Positions 1 to 5,996 of a DNA stretch of 6,358 nt are shown one piece after another. The position numbers and the translations under genes are program-made. Numbering within the stretch: the first letter of the stretch is position 1; the number at the start of each line of letters is the position of its first letter. Source of the stretch: Betaproteobacteria bacterium (GTDB lineage Bacteria > Pseudomonadota > Gammaproteobacteria > Burkholderiales > Burkholderiaceae); contig RFXC01000233.1 of NCBI GenBank assembly GCA_009921765.1, positions 1 through 6,358 on the forward strand, written 5' to 3'. Below the pieces are notes generated by a model. It saw nothing but the letters and a program-made list of their open reading frames with translations. It ran no database searches and was not told the origin of the DNA.

Positions 1-3
1 ACT

Positions 4-252
4 ATGAAATTGCGTTTTATCATTCTATGCCTTTGGTTGATGGTTGTACTCGGTTGTGAAAAAAAGCATTTTGTTCCCAACTCTGTTAATGAACACACCA
101 AAGACTTTCCTATTAACCATCAAAACGATTCCGTTCAAAGCATTCGGTTTAAAACCCTCCATCCTAAAGTACCTTTCAAGCGCTATCTGTTCAAGCGCCA
201 TCCGATCAGCCCGTCCGGCCGCCCGGCAGGCTTGAGCCTCGCCTCATTTTGA
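4..252 (+). CDS. Small putative lipoprotein, probably truncated or hybrid
   Basis: I do not recognise this 82-residue ORF. The N-terminus looks like a lipoprotein signal peptide: Met-Lys-Leu-Arg, a hydrophobic stretch at residues 5-16, then Val-Leu-Gly-Cys with the candidate lipidated Cys at residue 18, followed by Glu-Lys-Lys. Cleavage would leave a polar mature peptide of about 65 residues, anchored in the membrane. Codons 1 to about 58 lie in AT-rich DNA. The last 25 or so residues (a Phe-Lys-Arg repeat, then a Pro/Gly/Arg-rich tail) lie in GC-rich DNA, so the original gene may have been cut and now reads into local sequence until a chance stop. It runs toward rep and overlaps its 3' end by 9 bases. 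Only three bases precede the ATG, so no ribosome binding site can be judged. The signal peptide is fairly convincing; that the whole ORF is a functional gene is doubtful. Confidence 0.4.
   Translation: MKLRFIILCLWLMVVLGCEKKHFVPNSVNEHTKDFPINHQNDSVQSIRFKTLHPKVPFKRYLFKRHPISPSGRPAGLSLASF
175..204. repeat. Imperfect 15-bp tandem repeat at a composition break
   Basis: Two adjacent 15-base units, TTCAAGCGCTATCTG (175-189) and TTCAAGCGCCATCCG (190-204), match at 13 of 15 positions and differ by two T/C changes. In the plus-strand ORF they encode Phe-Lys-Arg-Tyr-Leu and Phe-Lys-Arg-His-Pro. The repeat lies where the sequence changes from about 37% GC (1-180) to about 68% GC (181-240). Confidence 0.6.
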
Positions 253-2295
253 CGTCCGCGCAGCGCCCAACAGGTCCTTGAGCGCACCGAGCCGTGCGCG
301 CGCGGTTTCGTTGCTCACCGTTGCACGCGATCCCGACGCGCCGCTCGAGAGATCCATCTCCGCGATGAAACGGGACGGCTCCTGAGGCAGCGACAGCCGC
401 GCCCGCGAACGCTCGCGGCACCAGCTGAGCGTAAGACTGCGCTCGGCCCGGGTGATTGCGACATACATCAGGCGGCGCTCCTCCTCGATGCGCGCATCCT
501 CTGCCGCACCCCGCCCGTCAGTCGCTGGCTCGGCGCGTGCCCCCTCTTCGGCCTCGGCCTCCGTCTCGCGGGCGCCCAGATGCGGCAGCACGCCCTCCTC
601 GCAGCCCACCACGAACACATGCGGAAACTCCAGCCCCTTCGAGGCATGGATGGTGGTGAGACGCACCGCGTCGGCCTCGGCATCGCGCCGATCAAGCTGT
701 GACAGGATGGCGATCGATTGCGCGAGCTGCGCAAGCGTCGCGCCCTCTTCCTCGGCACGTTTTTTCACCCAGTCGCAGAAGTCACATACATTGCGCCAGC
801 GGGTGGCCGCCGTCTTTTCGTCCTGGCTGTCAGTGAGCCAGCCGCGGTAATCGATCGCAGCGAGCAGATCATCGAGCACCGGCCCTGCGGGCTCGCGTGC
901 TGCGCGCCAATGGATGCGGTTGATGAACTCGCCAAACTCGCGCAGCGTCTGTAACTGTCGTGCGGCCAGTCGCGACTCGAACCCGGTCTCGAAAAGCGCC
1001 TCGAACATCGATATCTGCCGCGAGCCGGCGTAGTCGCCAAGCGCAGTGAGCGTCGCGGTGCCAATGCCGCGCTTGGGCGTGGTGGCCGCGCGGATGAACG
1101 CGGGGTCATCGTCGTCGTTGGCGATCAGCCTCAGATAGGCGATCAGGTCGCGAATCTCGGCGCGTTCAAAAAAAGACTGGCCGCCCGAGAGCACGTAGGG
1201 AATGTTTTCCTTGCGCAACCATTGCTCGAATACCCTTGACTGATGATTGCCGCGATACAGAATCGCGTAGTCACGCCAGGCGGCACGGCGCTCGAAGCGG
1301 TGCGCATGAAGCCGCATCACCACCGACTCGGCCTCGGCCTCCTCGTTGTCGCACGGCACCACCTGGATGGCATCGCCCATGCCGTGCTCGGACCACAGCC
1401 TCTTCTCATGCAGCTTCGGATTGTTGGCGATCAACCGGTTGGCAGCCCCGAGAATCGTGAGGCTGGAGCGGTAGTTCTGCTCGAGCTTGAAAAGCTTCAA
1501 CGCCGGAAAGTCGGCCTCCAGCCGACGCAGGTTGTCGAGTGTCGCGCCACGCCATCCATAGATCGCCTGGTCATCGTCACCCACCGCCGTAAACGCTGCC
1601 CGCGGACCAGTGAGCAGTTTCAGAAGCTCGTATTGCGCGGCGTTCGTGTCCTGGTATTCATCAACCAGCAGATAGCGCAGGCGCTCACGCCAGCGCTGCG
1701 CCAGCTCAGGATGTTCGGTGAGGAGCTTGACGGGCAGCAGGATCAGGTCATCAAAATCCACCGCCTGGTAGGCGGCCAGCGTGGCGGCATGCTCGCGCCA
1801 GGCCCGAGCAATCGCATGCTCGGCGGCCTGACTCGACTGGTCGGCCGCCAGATCGGGATCGAGCAGCGCATTTTTCCAGAGCGAGATCTGGTGCTGGGCG
1901 TGGCGAATCAGCTTCCGGTCGGTGGTGGCGAGTGCCCCTGCGAGAATGCCCGCGCAGTCATCGGAATCAAGAATGGAGAAGCTGCGCTTGAGTCCCAGTC
2001 GCTCGCCGTCTTGCCGCAGGATCTGCATGCCCAGCGAATGAAAGGTGCTCACCAGTGGCCGCCGACCCTTGGGCAGGGTGATGATCTTCTGCAGCCGCTC
2101 GGCCATTTCCTGCGCGGCCTTGTTGGTGAACGTGATGGCACCGATCGCCTCGGGTGCAAAACCGCTCTCGATCAGATGCACCATCTTGTGCGTGATGACA
2201 CGGGTCTTGCCGCTTCCGGCACCCGCCAGCACCAGGCACGGCCCGTCCAGGTGGCGAATCGCCGCGCGCTGCGCGTCGTTGAAACTTGCTGACAT
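244..2295 (-). CDS. rep: ATP-dependent 3'-5' DNA helicase Rep (UvrD/Rep family, SF1A)
   Basis: Rep unwinds DNA 3' to 5' using ATP, removes proteins ahead of forks and takes part in replication restart. From the ATG at 2295 the protein has 683 residues (E. coli Rep has about 673). Superfamily 1A motifs appear in order: Walker A GAGSGKT (25-31), Ia TFTNKA (55-60), II DEYQD (212-216), III GDDDQAIYGWRG (239-250), IV region LEQNYRS (271-277), V TTIHASKGLEFP (547-558) and VI EERRLMYVAITRA (605-617). AILYRGNHQSRVFE (344-357) is typical of Rep rather than UvrD. The C-terminal ARLGALKDLLGAAR resembles the end of E. coli Rep, a region reported to contact the replicative helicase DnaB. About 22 extra Ala/Glu/Arg-rich residues separate motifs V and VI compared with E. 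coli. An in-frame TTG at 2325 would overlap priA; the ATG is preferred because it has a GGAAA ribosome site and lies 4 bases after the priA stop. Confidence 0.96.
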   Translation of the reverse strand: MSASFNDAQRAAIRHLDGPCLVLAGAGSGKTRVITHKMVHLIESGFAPEAIGAITFTNKAAQEMAERLQKIITLPKGRRPLVSTFHSLGMQILRQDGERLGLKRSFSILDSDDCAGILAGALATTDRKLIRHAQHQISLWKNALLDPDLAADQSSQAAEHAIARAWREHAATLAAYQAVDFDDLILLPVKLLTEHPELAQRWRERLRYLLVDEYQDTNAAQYELLKLLTGPRAAFTAVGDDDQAIYGWRGATLDNLRRLEADFPALKLFKLEQNYRSSLTILGAANRLIANNPKLHEKRLWSEHGMGDAIQVVPCDNEEAEAESVVMRLHAHRFERRAAWRDYAILYRGNHQSRVFEQWLRKENIPYVLSGGQSFFERAEIRDLIAYLRLIANDDDDPAFIRAATTPKRGIGTATLTALGDYAGSRQISMFEALFETGFESRLAARQLQTLREFGEFINRIHWRAAREPAGPVLDDLLAAIDYRGWLTDSQDEKTAATRWRNVCDFCDWVKKRAEEEGATLAQLAQSIAILSQLDRRDAEADAVRLTTIHASKGLEFPHVFVVGCEEGVLPHLGARETEAEAEEGARAEPATDGRGAAEDARIEEERRLMYVAITRAERSLTLSWCRERSRARLSLPQEPSRFIAEMDLSSGASGSRATVSNETARARLGALKDLLGAARTSK

Positions 2296-2299
2296 CGGA

Positions 2300-4465
2300 T
2301 CAGATTTCCGCGGGATCGACTTCAAGCTGCCAGCGGGCGCGCGTTTTCACCTCGCGAAGACTCGCAAGCCAATGCGGAAGGAACGCGTGGAGCGCCGGTC
2401 GGCCCGAGGCCTCCACCAGCAGTTGCGCCCGCTCGCGCCCCTTGAGGCGCGCAAGCGGCATCGGCACCGGGTCAAAGAGTTGCACCGGCGCTTGGGGGTC
2501 GGCGGCGCGCCACGGCTCGGCCAGCTCGCGCGCGGCCTTGAGGAAGGCGAGCGCCTCCTCAAGCGCGCCGGCATCGGCACGCAGCAAGGCCTGGTGCGCA
2601 AACGGCGGCATTGCCGCCTCGCGCCGCTCGACCAGAAGCGCGTCGGCAAAGCCGCTGTAATCGTGGCGCTTGAGAAATTCGAAGAGCGGATGAGTCGGGT
2701 AGCGCGTCTGCACCAGCACCTGGCTTGCCGACACCTCACGGCCGGCGCGCCCAGCCACCTGCATGAGTGTGGCAAACAGCCGCTCGGGCGCCCGGAAATC
2801 GGCGCAGAAAAGCCCGGCATCGCCGTCAACCACCACCACCAGACTCAGGCGGCGAAAGTCATGACCCTTCGCAAGCATCTGGGTGCCCACCAGCAGATCG
2901 ACTTCACCATCGTGAACCGCGGCGATCAGTGCCTGCGCAGCACCCCGACGGGCCGCGACATCGCGATCGAGCCGGGCAATACGCTGGCCCGGAAACTGGG
3001 TAGCGAGCTCTTCCTCGAGCCGTTGCGTGCCGCGTCCGAGGCCGGCAAGTGCAAGGTTGCCGCACTCCGGACAGGCGCGTGGCACGGCCGAGGCGCCCCC
3101 GCAGTGGTGACAGACCAATTGGTAGCGGGGCGCGCGCGCGCCGCCGGCCGCGGCCCGGTGCAGCACTCGCCAGGCGGAGCATTCGGGGCAGCCGCTCAAC
3201 CAGCCGCAGGCATCGCACCCCAGCACCGGCGCGTAGCCGCGGCGATTGATGAACACCAGTGCCTGCTCGCCTCGCGCAAGCGTCTCGGCAATAGCCGTCT
3301 GAGCCTGCGGAGCGAGCGCAGACTCACCTCGTAAGCCCCGTACGTCAACGAGATGCAGTTGCGGCAAGGCACCGCCACCGATCCGGGACGGCATCTCCAG
3401 CAGCCGGTATCGGCCGCGTCGTGCTGCCCGCCAGGTCTCGATCGACGGCGTGGCCGACCCCAACAATACCGGTACGCCGCACTCGCGTGCGGCGGCCACC
3501 GCGAGGTCGCGCGCCGAGTAGTGCAGGCCGTCCTGCTGCCGGTAGGAGGCGTCGTGCTCCTCATCGACCACGATCGCGGCAAGGCCTGGGAGCGGGGTGA
3601 GCACAGCCAGCCGGGTGCCGATCACGACGCGCACCCGCCCCTCGACGGCAGCGACCCAGGCCCGGGCGCGCTCGGCCTCGCCCAGTCCGCTGTGCAGAAC
3701 CGCCACCGACTGCGCCGGAAAGCGCCCGGCGACCAGCCCGGCCAGCTGAGGGGTGAGTGCGATCTCAGGGACCATGAGAAGGAGTTGCGCATCCGGGCGC
3801 GCCGCCAGGATGGCCTCGAACCAGCGCAGATACACCTCGGTCTTGCCGCTACCGGTCACGCCATGGAGCACCGAGACGCTGAAGCCCCGCGACGCACAAA
3901 GCGTATCGAGCACCCGTTGCTGATCAGCGCCCAGCGGCTGGCCCGCCGCCGAGCGGCTGGCAACGGCTCGGGGGCTGGGCCGTCCCGCCGAAGCCGCGGT
4001 CGCGGGAACCCCAGGTGGCGCAGCCGGCCCGGCGGCGTCTGCCTCGAGCGCTGCGCCCATCCCGCGGCCAGCCCGTCGTGCGCGCGCAAACGCGCTCGAC
4101 CGCGCCTTCGGCGACGGCGGTGTACGCAGCGTCCGCGGCACGGCAAGGAGTGCGAACTCCCCCACCGACCGGTGGTAATACCCCGACGCAAAGCGCAACA
4201 GGGCAAACCAGTTCGCAGGCAGCGCCGGTGCATCCTCGAGTCGGCACTCGATCGCCTTCAGCCGCTCAGGCGCGAGATCGCTCTCCGAGCAGAGTTCGAG
4301 CACAAAGCCGATCCGCCGGCCCGTCGCCCAAGGCACCTGAACCCAGTCGCCGGGCGCCAACCGGCCAGCAAGCGCCGGCCCGATCCGGTAATCGAACCAG
4401 GGTGCAATCGGGACATCCAGGGCGATCCGCGCAATTCCCGGATCAGCGGCGAAACCAGAATTCAC
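2300..4465 (-). CDS. priA: Primosomal protein N' (replication restart helicase PriA)
   Basis: PriA recognises abandoned forks and D-loops and starts reloading of DnaB. The protein has 721 residues (E. coli 732). Residues 12-110 match the 3'-end DNA-binding domain (IALDVPIAPWFDY..., GYYHRSVGEFAL). The superfamily 2 helicase core has Walker A GVTGSGKT (202-209), DEEHD (301-305), GSATPS (336-341), VGTQMLAKGHDF (526-537) and QVAGRAGR (569-576). Eight cysteines (417, 420, 426, 429, 452, 455, 465, 468) form the usual two zinc sites inserted in the second helicase lobe; the spacer between the fourth and fifth is about 8 residues longer than in E. coli. The protein ends in the usual C-terminal domain (LEVDPAEI). 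Residues 112-177, where other PriA proteins carry a winged helix, are instead Ala/Pro/Arg/Ser-rich. The start is a GTG with no strong ribosome site; no better in-frame start was seen. rep follows after 4 bases. Confidence 0.97.
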   Translation of the reverse strand: MNSGFAADPGIARIALDVPIAPWFDYRIGPALAGRLAPGDWVQVPWATGRRIGFVLELCSESDLAPERLKAIECRLEDAPALPANWFALLRFASGYYHRSVGEFALLAVPRTLRTPPSPKARSSAFARARRAGRGMGAALEADAAGPAAPPGVPATAASAGRPSPRAVASRSAAGQPLGADQQRVLDTLCASRGFSVSVLHGVTGSGKTEVYLRWFEAILAARPDAQLLLMVPEIALTPQLAGLVAGRFPAQSVAVLHSGLGEAERARAWVAAVEGRVRVVIGTRLAVLTPLPGLAAIVVDEEHDASYRQQDGLHYSARDLAVAAARECGVPVLLGSATPSIETWRAARRGRYRLLEMPSRIGGGALPQLHLVDVRGLRGESALAPQAQTAIAETLARGEQALVFINRRGYAPVLGCDACGWLSGCPECSAWRVLHRAAAGGARAPRYQLVCHHCGGASAVPRACPECGNLALAGLGRGTQRLEEELATQFPGQRIARLDRDVAARRGAAQALIAAVHDGEVDLLVGTQMLAKGHDFRRLSLVVVVDGDAGLFCADFRAPERLFATLMQVAGRAGREVSASQVLVQTRYPTHPLFEFLKRHDYSGFADALLVERREAAMPPFAHQALLRADAGALEEALAFLKAARELAEPWRAADPQAPVQLFDPVPMPLARLKGRERAQLLVEASGRPALHAFLPHWLASLREVKTRARWQLEVDPAEI
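2305..2309 (-). promoter_or_regulatory. Ribosome binding site of rep, inside the priA 3' end
   Basis: On the minus strand GGAAA lies 9 bases before the ATG at 2295, within the last codons of priA. It is a moderate Shine-Dalgarno match. It favours the ATG over the upstream TTG (2325) and suggests that ribosomes finishing priA can restart on rep. Confidence 0.45.
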
Positions 4466-4525
4466 TTTAAGTTTGAGGCTTAATCCGAGACCCTTGAACG
4501 GGAATTCCGGCTCATCAACAAAAGC

Positions 4526-4546
4526 TGTGGATAACTCTGTGGGTAG
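4526..4546 (-). promoter_or_regulatory. DnaA box pair at the priA transcription start
   Basis: Minus-strand TTATCCACA (4526-4534) is a perfect match to the DnaA box consensus. A second copy, CTACCCACA (4538-4546), differs at two positions, has the same orientation and starts 12 bases away, about one helical turn. Both lie at or just downstream of the predicted start point of priA, where bound DnaA-ATP or DnaA-ADP would be expected to hinder transcription. The sequence match is direct; the regulatory role is inferred. Confidence 0.5.
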
Positions 4547-4550
4547 CTAC

Positions 4551-4577
4551 CGAATAGCACCGCCAAGTGCTTGTCAA
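4551..4577 (-). promoter_or_regulatory. Candidate sigma-70 promoter for priA-rep
   Basis: On the minus strand a perfect -35 hexamer TTGACA (4572-4577) is followed after 15 bases by TGCTATTCG, an extended -10 form with TATTCG at 4551-4556. The 15-base spacer is short and the -10 matches only three of six consensus bases, but the TG extension and the AT-rich setting help. Transcription would start near 4544, giving a leader of about 80 bases before the priA GTG. Confidence 0.45.
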
Positions 4578-4701
4578 ACCTTGATCTGGAGTCGGTTGCC
4601 CGTTTTTTGCGCAATTCTACGCTCTTTTAAATCAATCACTTAGCGAAGGGGGTCGGCTGCCAGACGACAGCCATGCGGGCGGCACGGGAATGCCCACTTA
4701 C

Positions 4702-4710
4702 TGTGCATAA
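4702..4710 (-). promoter_or_regulatory. Variant DnaA box, possible
   Basis: Minus-strand TTATGCACA fits the relaxed DnaA consensus TTWTNCACA and has the same orientation as the pair at 4526-4546. It lies inside a short dyad with arms ACTTA (4696-4700) and TAAGT (4708-4712), so it could equally be half of another operator or a chance match. Confidence 0.3.
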
Positions 4711-4744
4711 GTCAGCGGCCACCCGCTCGCAAACCCTGATTTTT

Positions 4745-4763
4745 CGCGCCTTGGCAAGGCGCG
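4745..4763. repeat. GC-rich inverted repeat downstream of hemE
   Basis: Arms CGCGCCTTG (4745-4753) and CAAGGCGCG (4755-4763) are perfect complements around a single base, so an RNA hairpin of about 8 pairs with a three-base loop is possible. It begins 18 bases beyond the hemE stop. In the hemE direction it is followed by AAAAA, not by U residues, so it is not a standard intrinsic terminator. It could protect the mRNA 3' end or bind a protein. Confidence 0.5.
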
Positions 4764-4768
4764 CCGGC

Positions 4769-4802
4769 ACGCGCTCGCGACTAAAGTGAGGACGCGCTCG
4801 CG
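4769..4802. repeat. 11-bp direct repeat flanking the hemE stop
   Basis: ACGCGCTCGCG occurs at 4769-4779 and again at 4792-4802, 23 bases apart start to start, one copy on each side of the hemE stop codon at 4781-4783. In DNA this GC-rich it may be chance or a small duplication. Confidence 0.35.
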
Positions 4803-5920
4803 CCGCGACGCCTTTGTTCCCTGCTGTACGCATGGACGGCCTCTACCAGCGCGGTGACCGACTCGGGCGGCGTGAACTGGGAAATGCCATGGCCCAGATT
4901 GAACACATGCCCGATGCCCGGCTGGGGCACCCCGAAACTCTCGAGCGCCTTCAACGCTTCGCCGCGGATCTGCTCGGGGGCGGCCATCAGCACCATGGGA
5001 TCGAGATTGCCCTGGATGGCGCACCGCGCCCCCACCCGGGCGCGCGCCTGGCCCAGGTTCACGGTCCAGTCGACGCCCACACCGTCGCAGCCGGTGGCGG
5101 CGATTTCTTCCAGCCAGAGCCCGCCTCCCTTGGTGAACACAATGACCGGCACCTGCACGCGGCGGGTACCAACCACGCGACCGCTGGCATCCACCTCGGG
5201 TTCATCACGCTCCCGCTGCAGCCGGTCGATCACCTGCCGGATCGGCCCCAGCGAAAACTTCTGGAACGCGCCATCCGCGAGCGCGCCACCCCAGGAGTCG
5301 AAAATCATCAGCGCCTGCGCGCCCGCCTCGACCTGGGCGTTGAGGTAGTCGGCCACCGCCTGCGCATTGACCTCGAGAATGCGCTTCATCAGGTCGGGGC
5401 GGCGGTAAAGCATGCTCTTCACCTGCCGGAAATCGTCGCTGCCACCGCCCTCGACCATGTAGCAGGCCAGTGTCCAGGGGCTGCCCGAAAATCCAATCAG
5501 GGGAACCCGGCCACCGAGCGCACTGCGAATGGTGCTCACAGCCTTCATCACATAACCCAGCGAGTCGGCGGGGTCGGGCGAAGCGAGCGCCGCCACCGCG
5601 GCCTCATCACGCAACGGCCGTTCAAATTTCGGACCCTCGCCCTCGGCGAAATAAAGACCCAGCCCCATTGCATCGGGGACAGTGAGGATGTCCGAGAACA
5701 GGATCGCCGCATCAAGGGGGTAGCGATCGAGCGGCTGGAGCGTGACTTCGCAGGCGAGTTCCGGGTTCTTGCACAGATTGAGGAAACTCCCGGCACGGGC
5801 CCGCGTGGCGTTGTACTCGGGCAGGTAGCGACCCGCCTGCCGCATCAGCCAGATCGGGGTGTGGTCGGTGGGCTCGCGGCGCAGCGCGCGCAGGAAAGTA
5901 TCGTTCTTGAGGGGGGACAT
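4781..5920 (-). CDS. hemE: Uroporphyrinogen decarboxylase HemE
   Basis: HemE removes four carboxyl groups from uroporphyrinogen III to give coproporphyrinogen III in cytoplasmic haem biosynthesis; it needs no cofactor. The protein has 379 residues (E. coli 354) and aligns along its whole length. Signature 1 is clear at 22-36 ([15 protein letters not shown], with active-site Arg27 and Arg31). Catalytic Asp77 lies in [14 protein letters not shown], signature 2 is [16 protein letters not shown] (143-158, with Tyr154), and the conserved His344 lies in [23 protein letters not shown] resembles Burkholderiales HemE as I recall it. About 14 extra residues near 239-252, and a tail rich in Arg, Ala and Ser, account for the greater length. 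The ATG has an AGGAG ribosome site 10 bases upstream. It lies 76 bases downstream of the acetolactate-synthase-like gene on the same strand, and no clear promoter is visible between them, so they may be co-transcribed. Confidence 0.98.
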   Translation of the reverse strand: MSPLKNDTFLRALRREPTDHTPIWLMRQAGRYLPEYNATRARAGSFLNLCKNPELACEVTLQPLDRYPLDAAILFSDILTVPDAMGLGLYFAEGEGPKFERPLRDEAAVAALASPDPADSLGYVMKAVSTIRSALGGRVPLIGFSGSPWTLACYMVEGGGSDDFRQVKSMLYRRPDLMKRILEVNAQAVADYLNAQVEAGAQALMIFDSWGGALADGAFQKFSLGPIRQVIDRLQRERDEPEVDASGRVVGTRRVQVPVIVFTKGGGLWLEEIAATGCDGVGVDWTVNLGQARARVGARCAIQGNLDPMVLMAAPEQIRGEALKALESFGVPQPGIGHVFNLGHGISQFTPPESVTALVEAVHAYSREQRRRGASASSL

Positions 5921-5930
5921 CGAATGAGGG

Positions 5931-5935
5931 CTCCT
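5931..5935 (-). promoter_or_regulatory. Ribosome binding site of hemE
   Basis: Minus-strand AGGAG stands 10 bases before the ATG at 5918-5920. It is a strong Shine-Dalgarno match at slightly long spacing and supports this start, which also gives the conserved N-terminus [12 protein letters not shown]. Confidence 0.6.
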
Positions 5936-5950
5936 GGCTCTGACTCGGTT

Positions 5951-5987
5951 GGGCTGGGTCCGGGGCTTGGATTGGGTTCGATCCGGG
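5951..5987 (+). other. G-rich tract in the hemE leader region
   Basis: Between the two genes the plus strand has G runs at 5951-5953, 5956-5958, 5962-5965, 5974-5976 and 5985-5987. The loops of 2 and 3 bases suit a G-quadruplex; the later loops of 8 bases exceed the usual limit of 7. The G-rich strand is the template strand for hemE, so any effect would be on DNA rather than on the mRNA. Confidence 0.3.
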
Positions 5988-5996
5988 TTGGTGCGC

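Larger units (their letters stand above)
4466..4780. other. priA-hemE intergenic region (about 315 bp), no gene
   Basis: This gap between the hemE stop and the priA start holds no convincing gene. The part nearest priA (about 4490-4640) is clearly more AT-rich than the flanking genes and contains the promoter candidate and two DnaA-box-like sites. The part nearest hemE is GC-rich and contains an inverted repeat, half of a direct repeat and a third DnaA-box-like site. A T6 run at 4603-4608 on the plus strand has no stem before it. A 65-codon minus-strand ORF (4636-4833) overlaps the end of hemE and shows no recognisable features. Confidence 0.7.

Noticed and set aside
207..243. GC-rich small stems downstream of rep as a terminator
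   Set aside because: The stems are only 4-5 pairs and no U-tract follows on the minus strand.
1243..2292. Long plus-strand ORF of 349 codons opposite rep
   Set aside because: It is antisense to a fully recognised rep gene and its residues show no family motifs; high GC content makes long shadow frames common.
2296..2325. TTG at 2323-2325 as the rep start
   Set aside because: It adds ten residues not matching Rep proteins and overlaps priA; the ATG at 2293-2295 matches the family N-terminus and has a ribosome site.
2045..3334. Plus-strand ORF of 429 codons spanning rep and priA
   Set aside because: It runs antisense across the junction of two well-supported genes and has no recognisable domain.
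3353..4483. Plus-strand ORF of 376 codons opposite priA
   Set aside because: Arg/Pro/Gly-rich translation typical of a shadow frame; the minus-strand priA explains this DNA.
4603..4608. T6 run on the plus strand as a possible intrinsic terminator
   Set aside because: No stem-loop precedes it, and no plus-strand gene upstream would need it.
4636..4833. Minus-strand ORF of 65 codons overlapping the hemE 3' end
   Set aside because: Arg/Ala-rich, no good ribosome site noted, most of it lies in the untranslated gap; likely chance.
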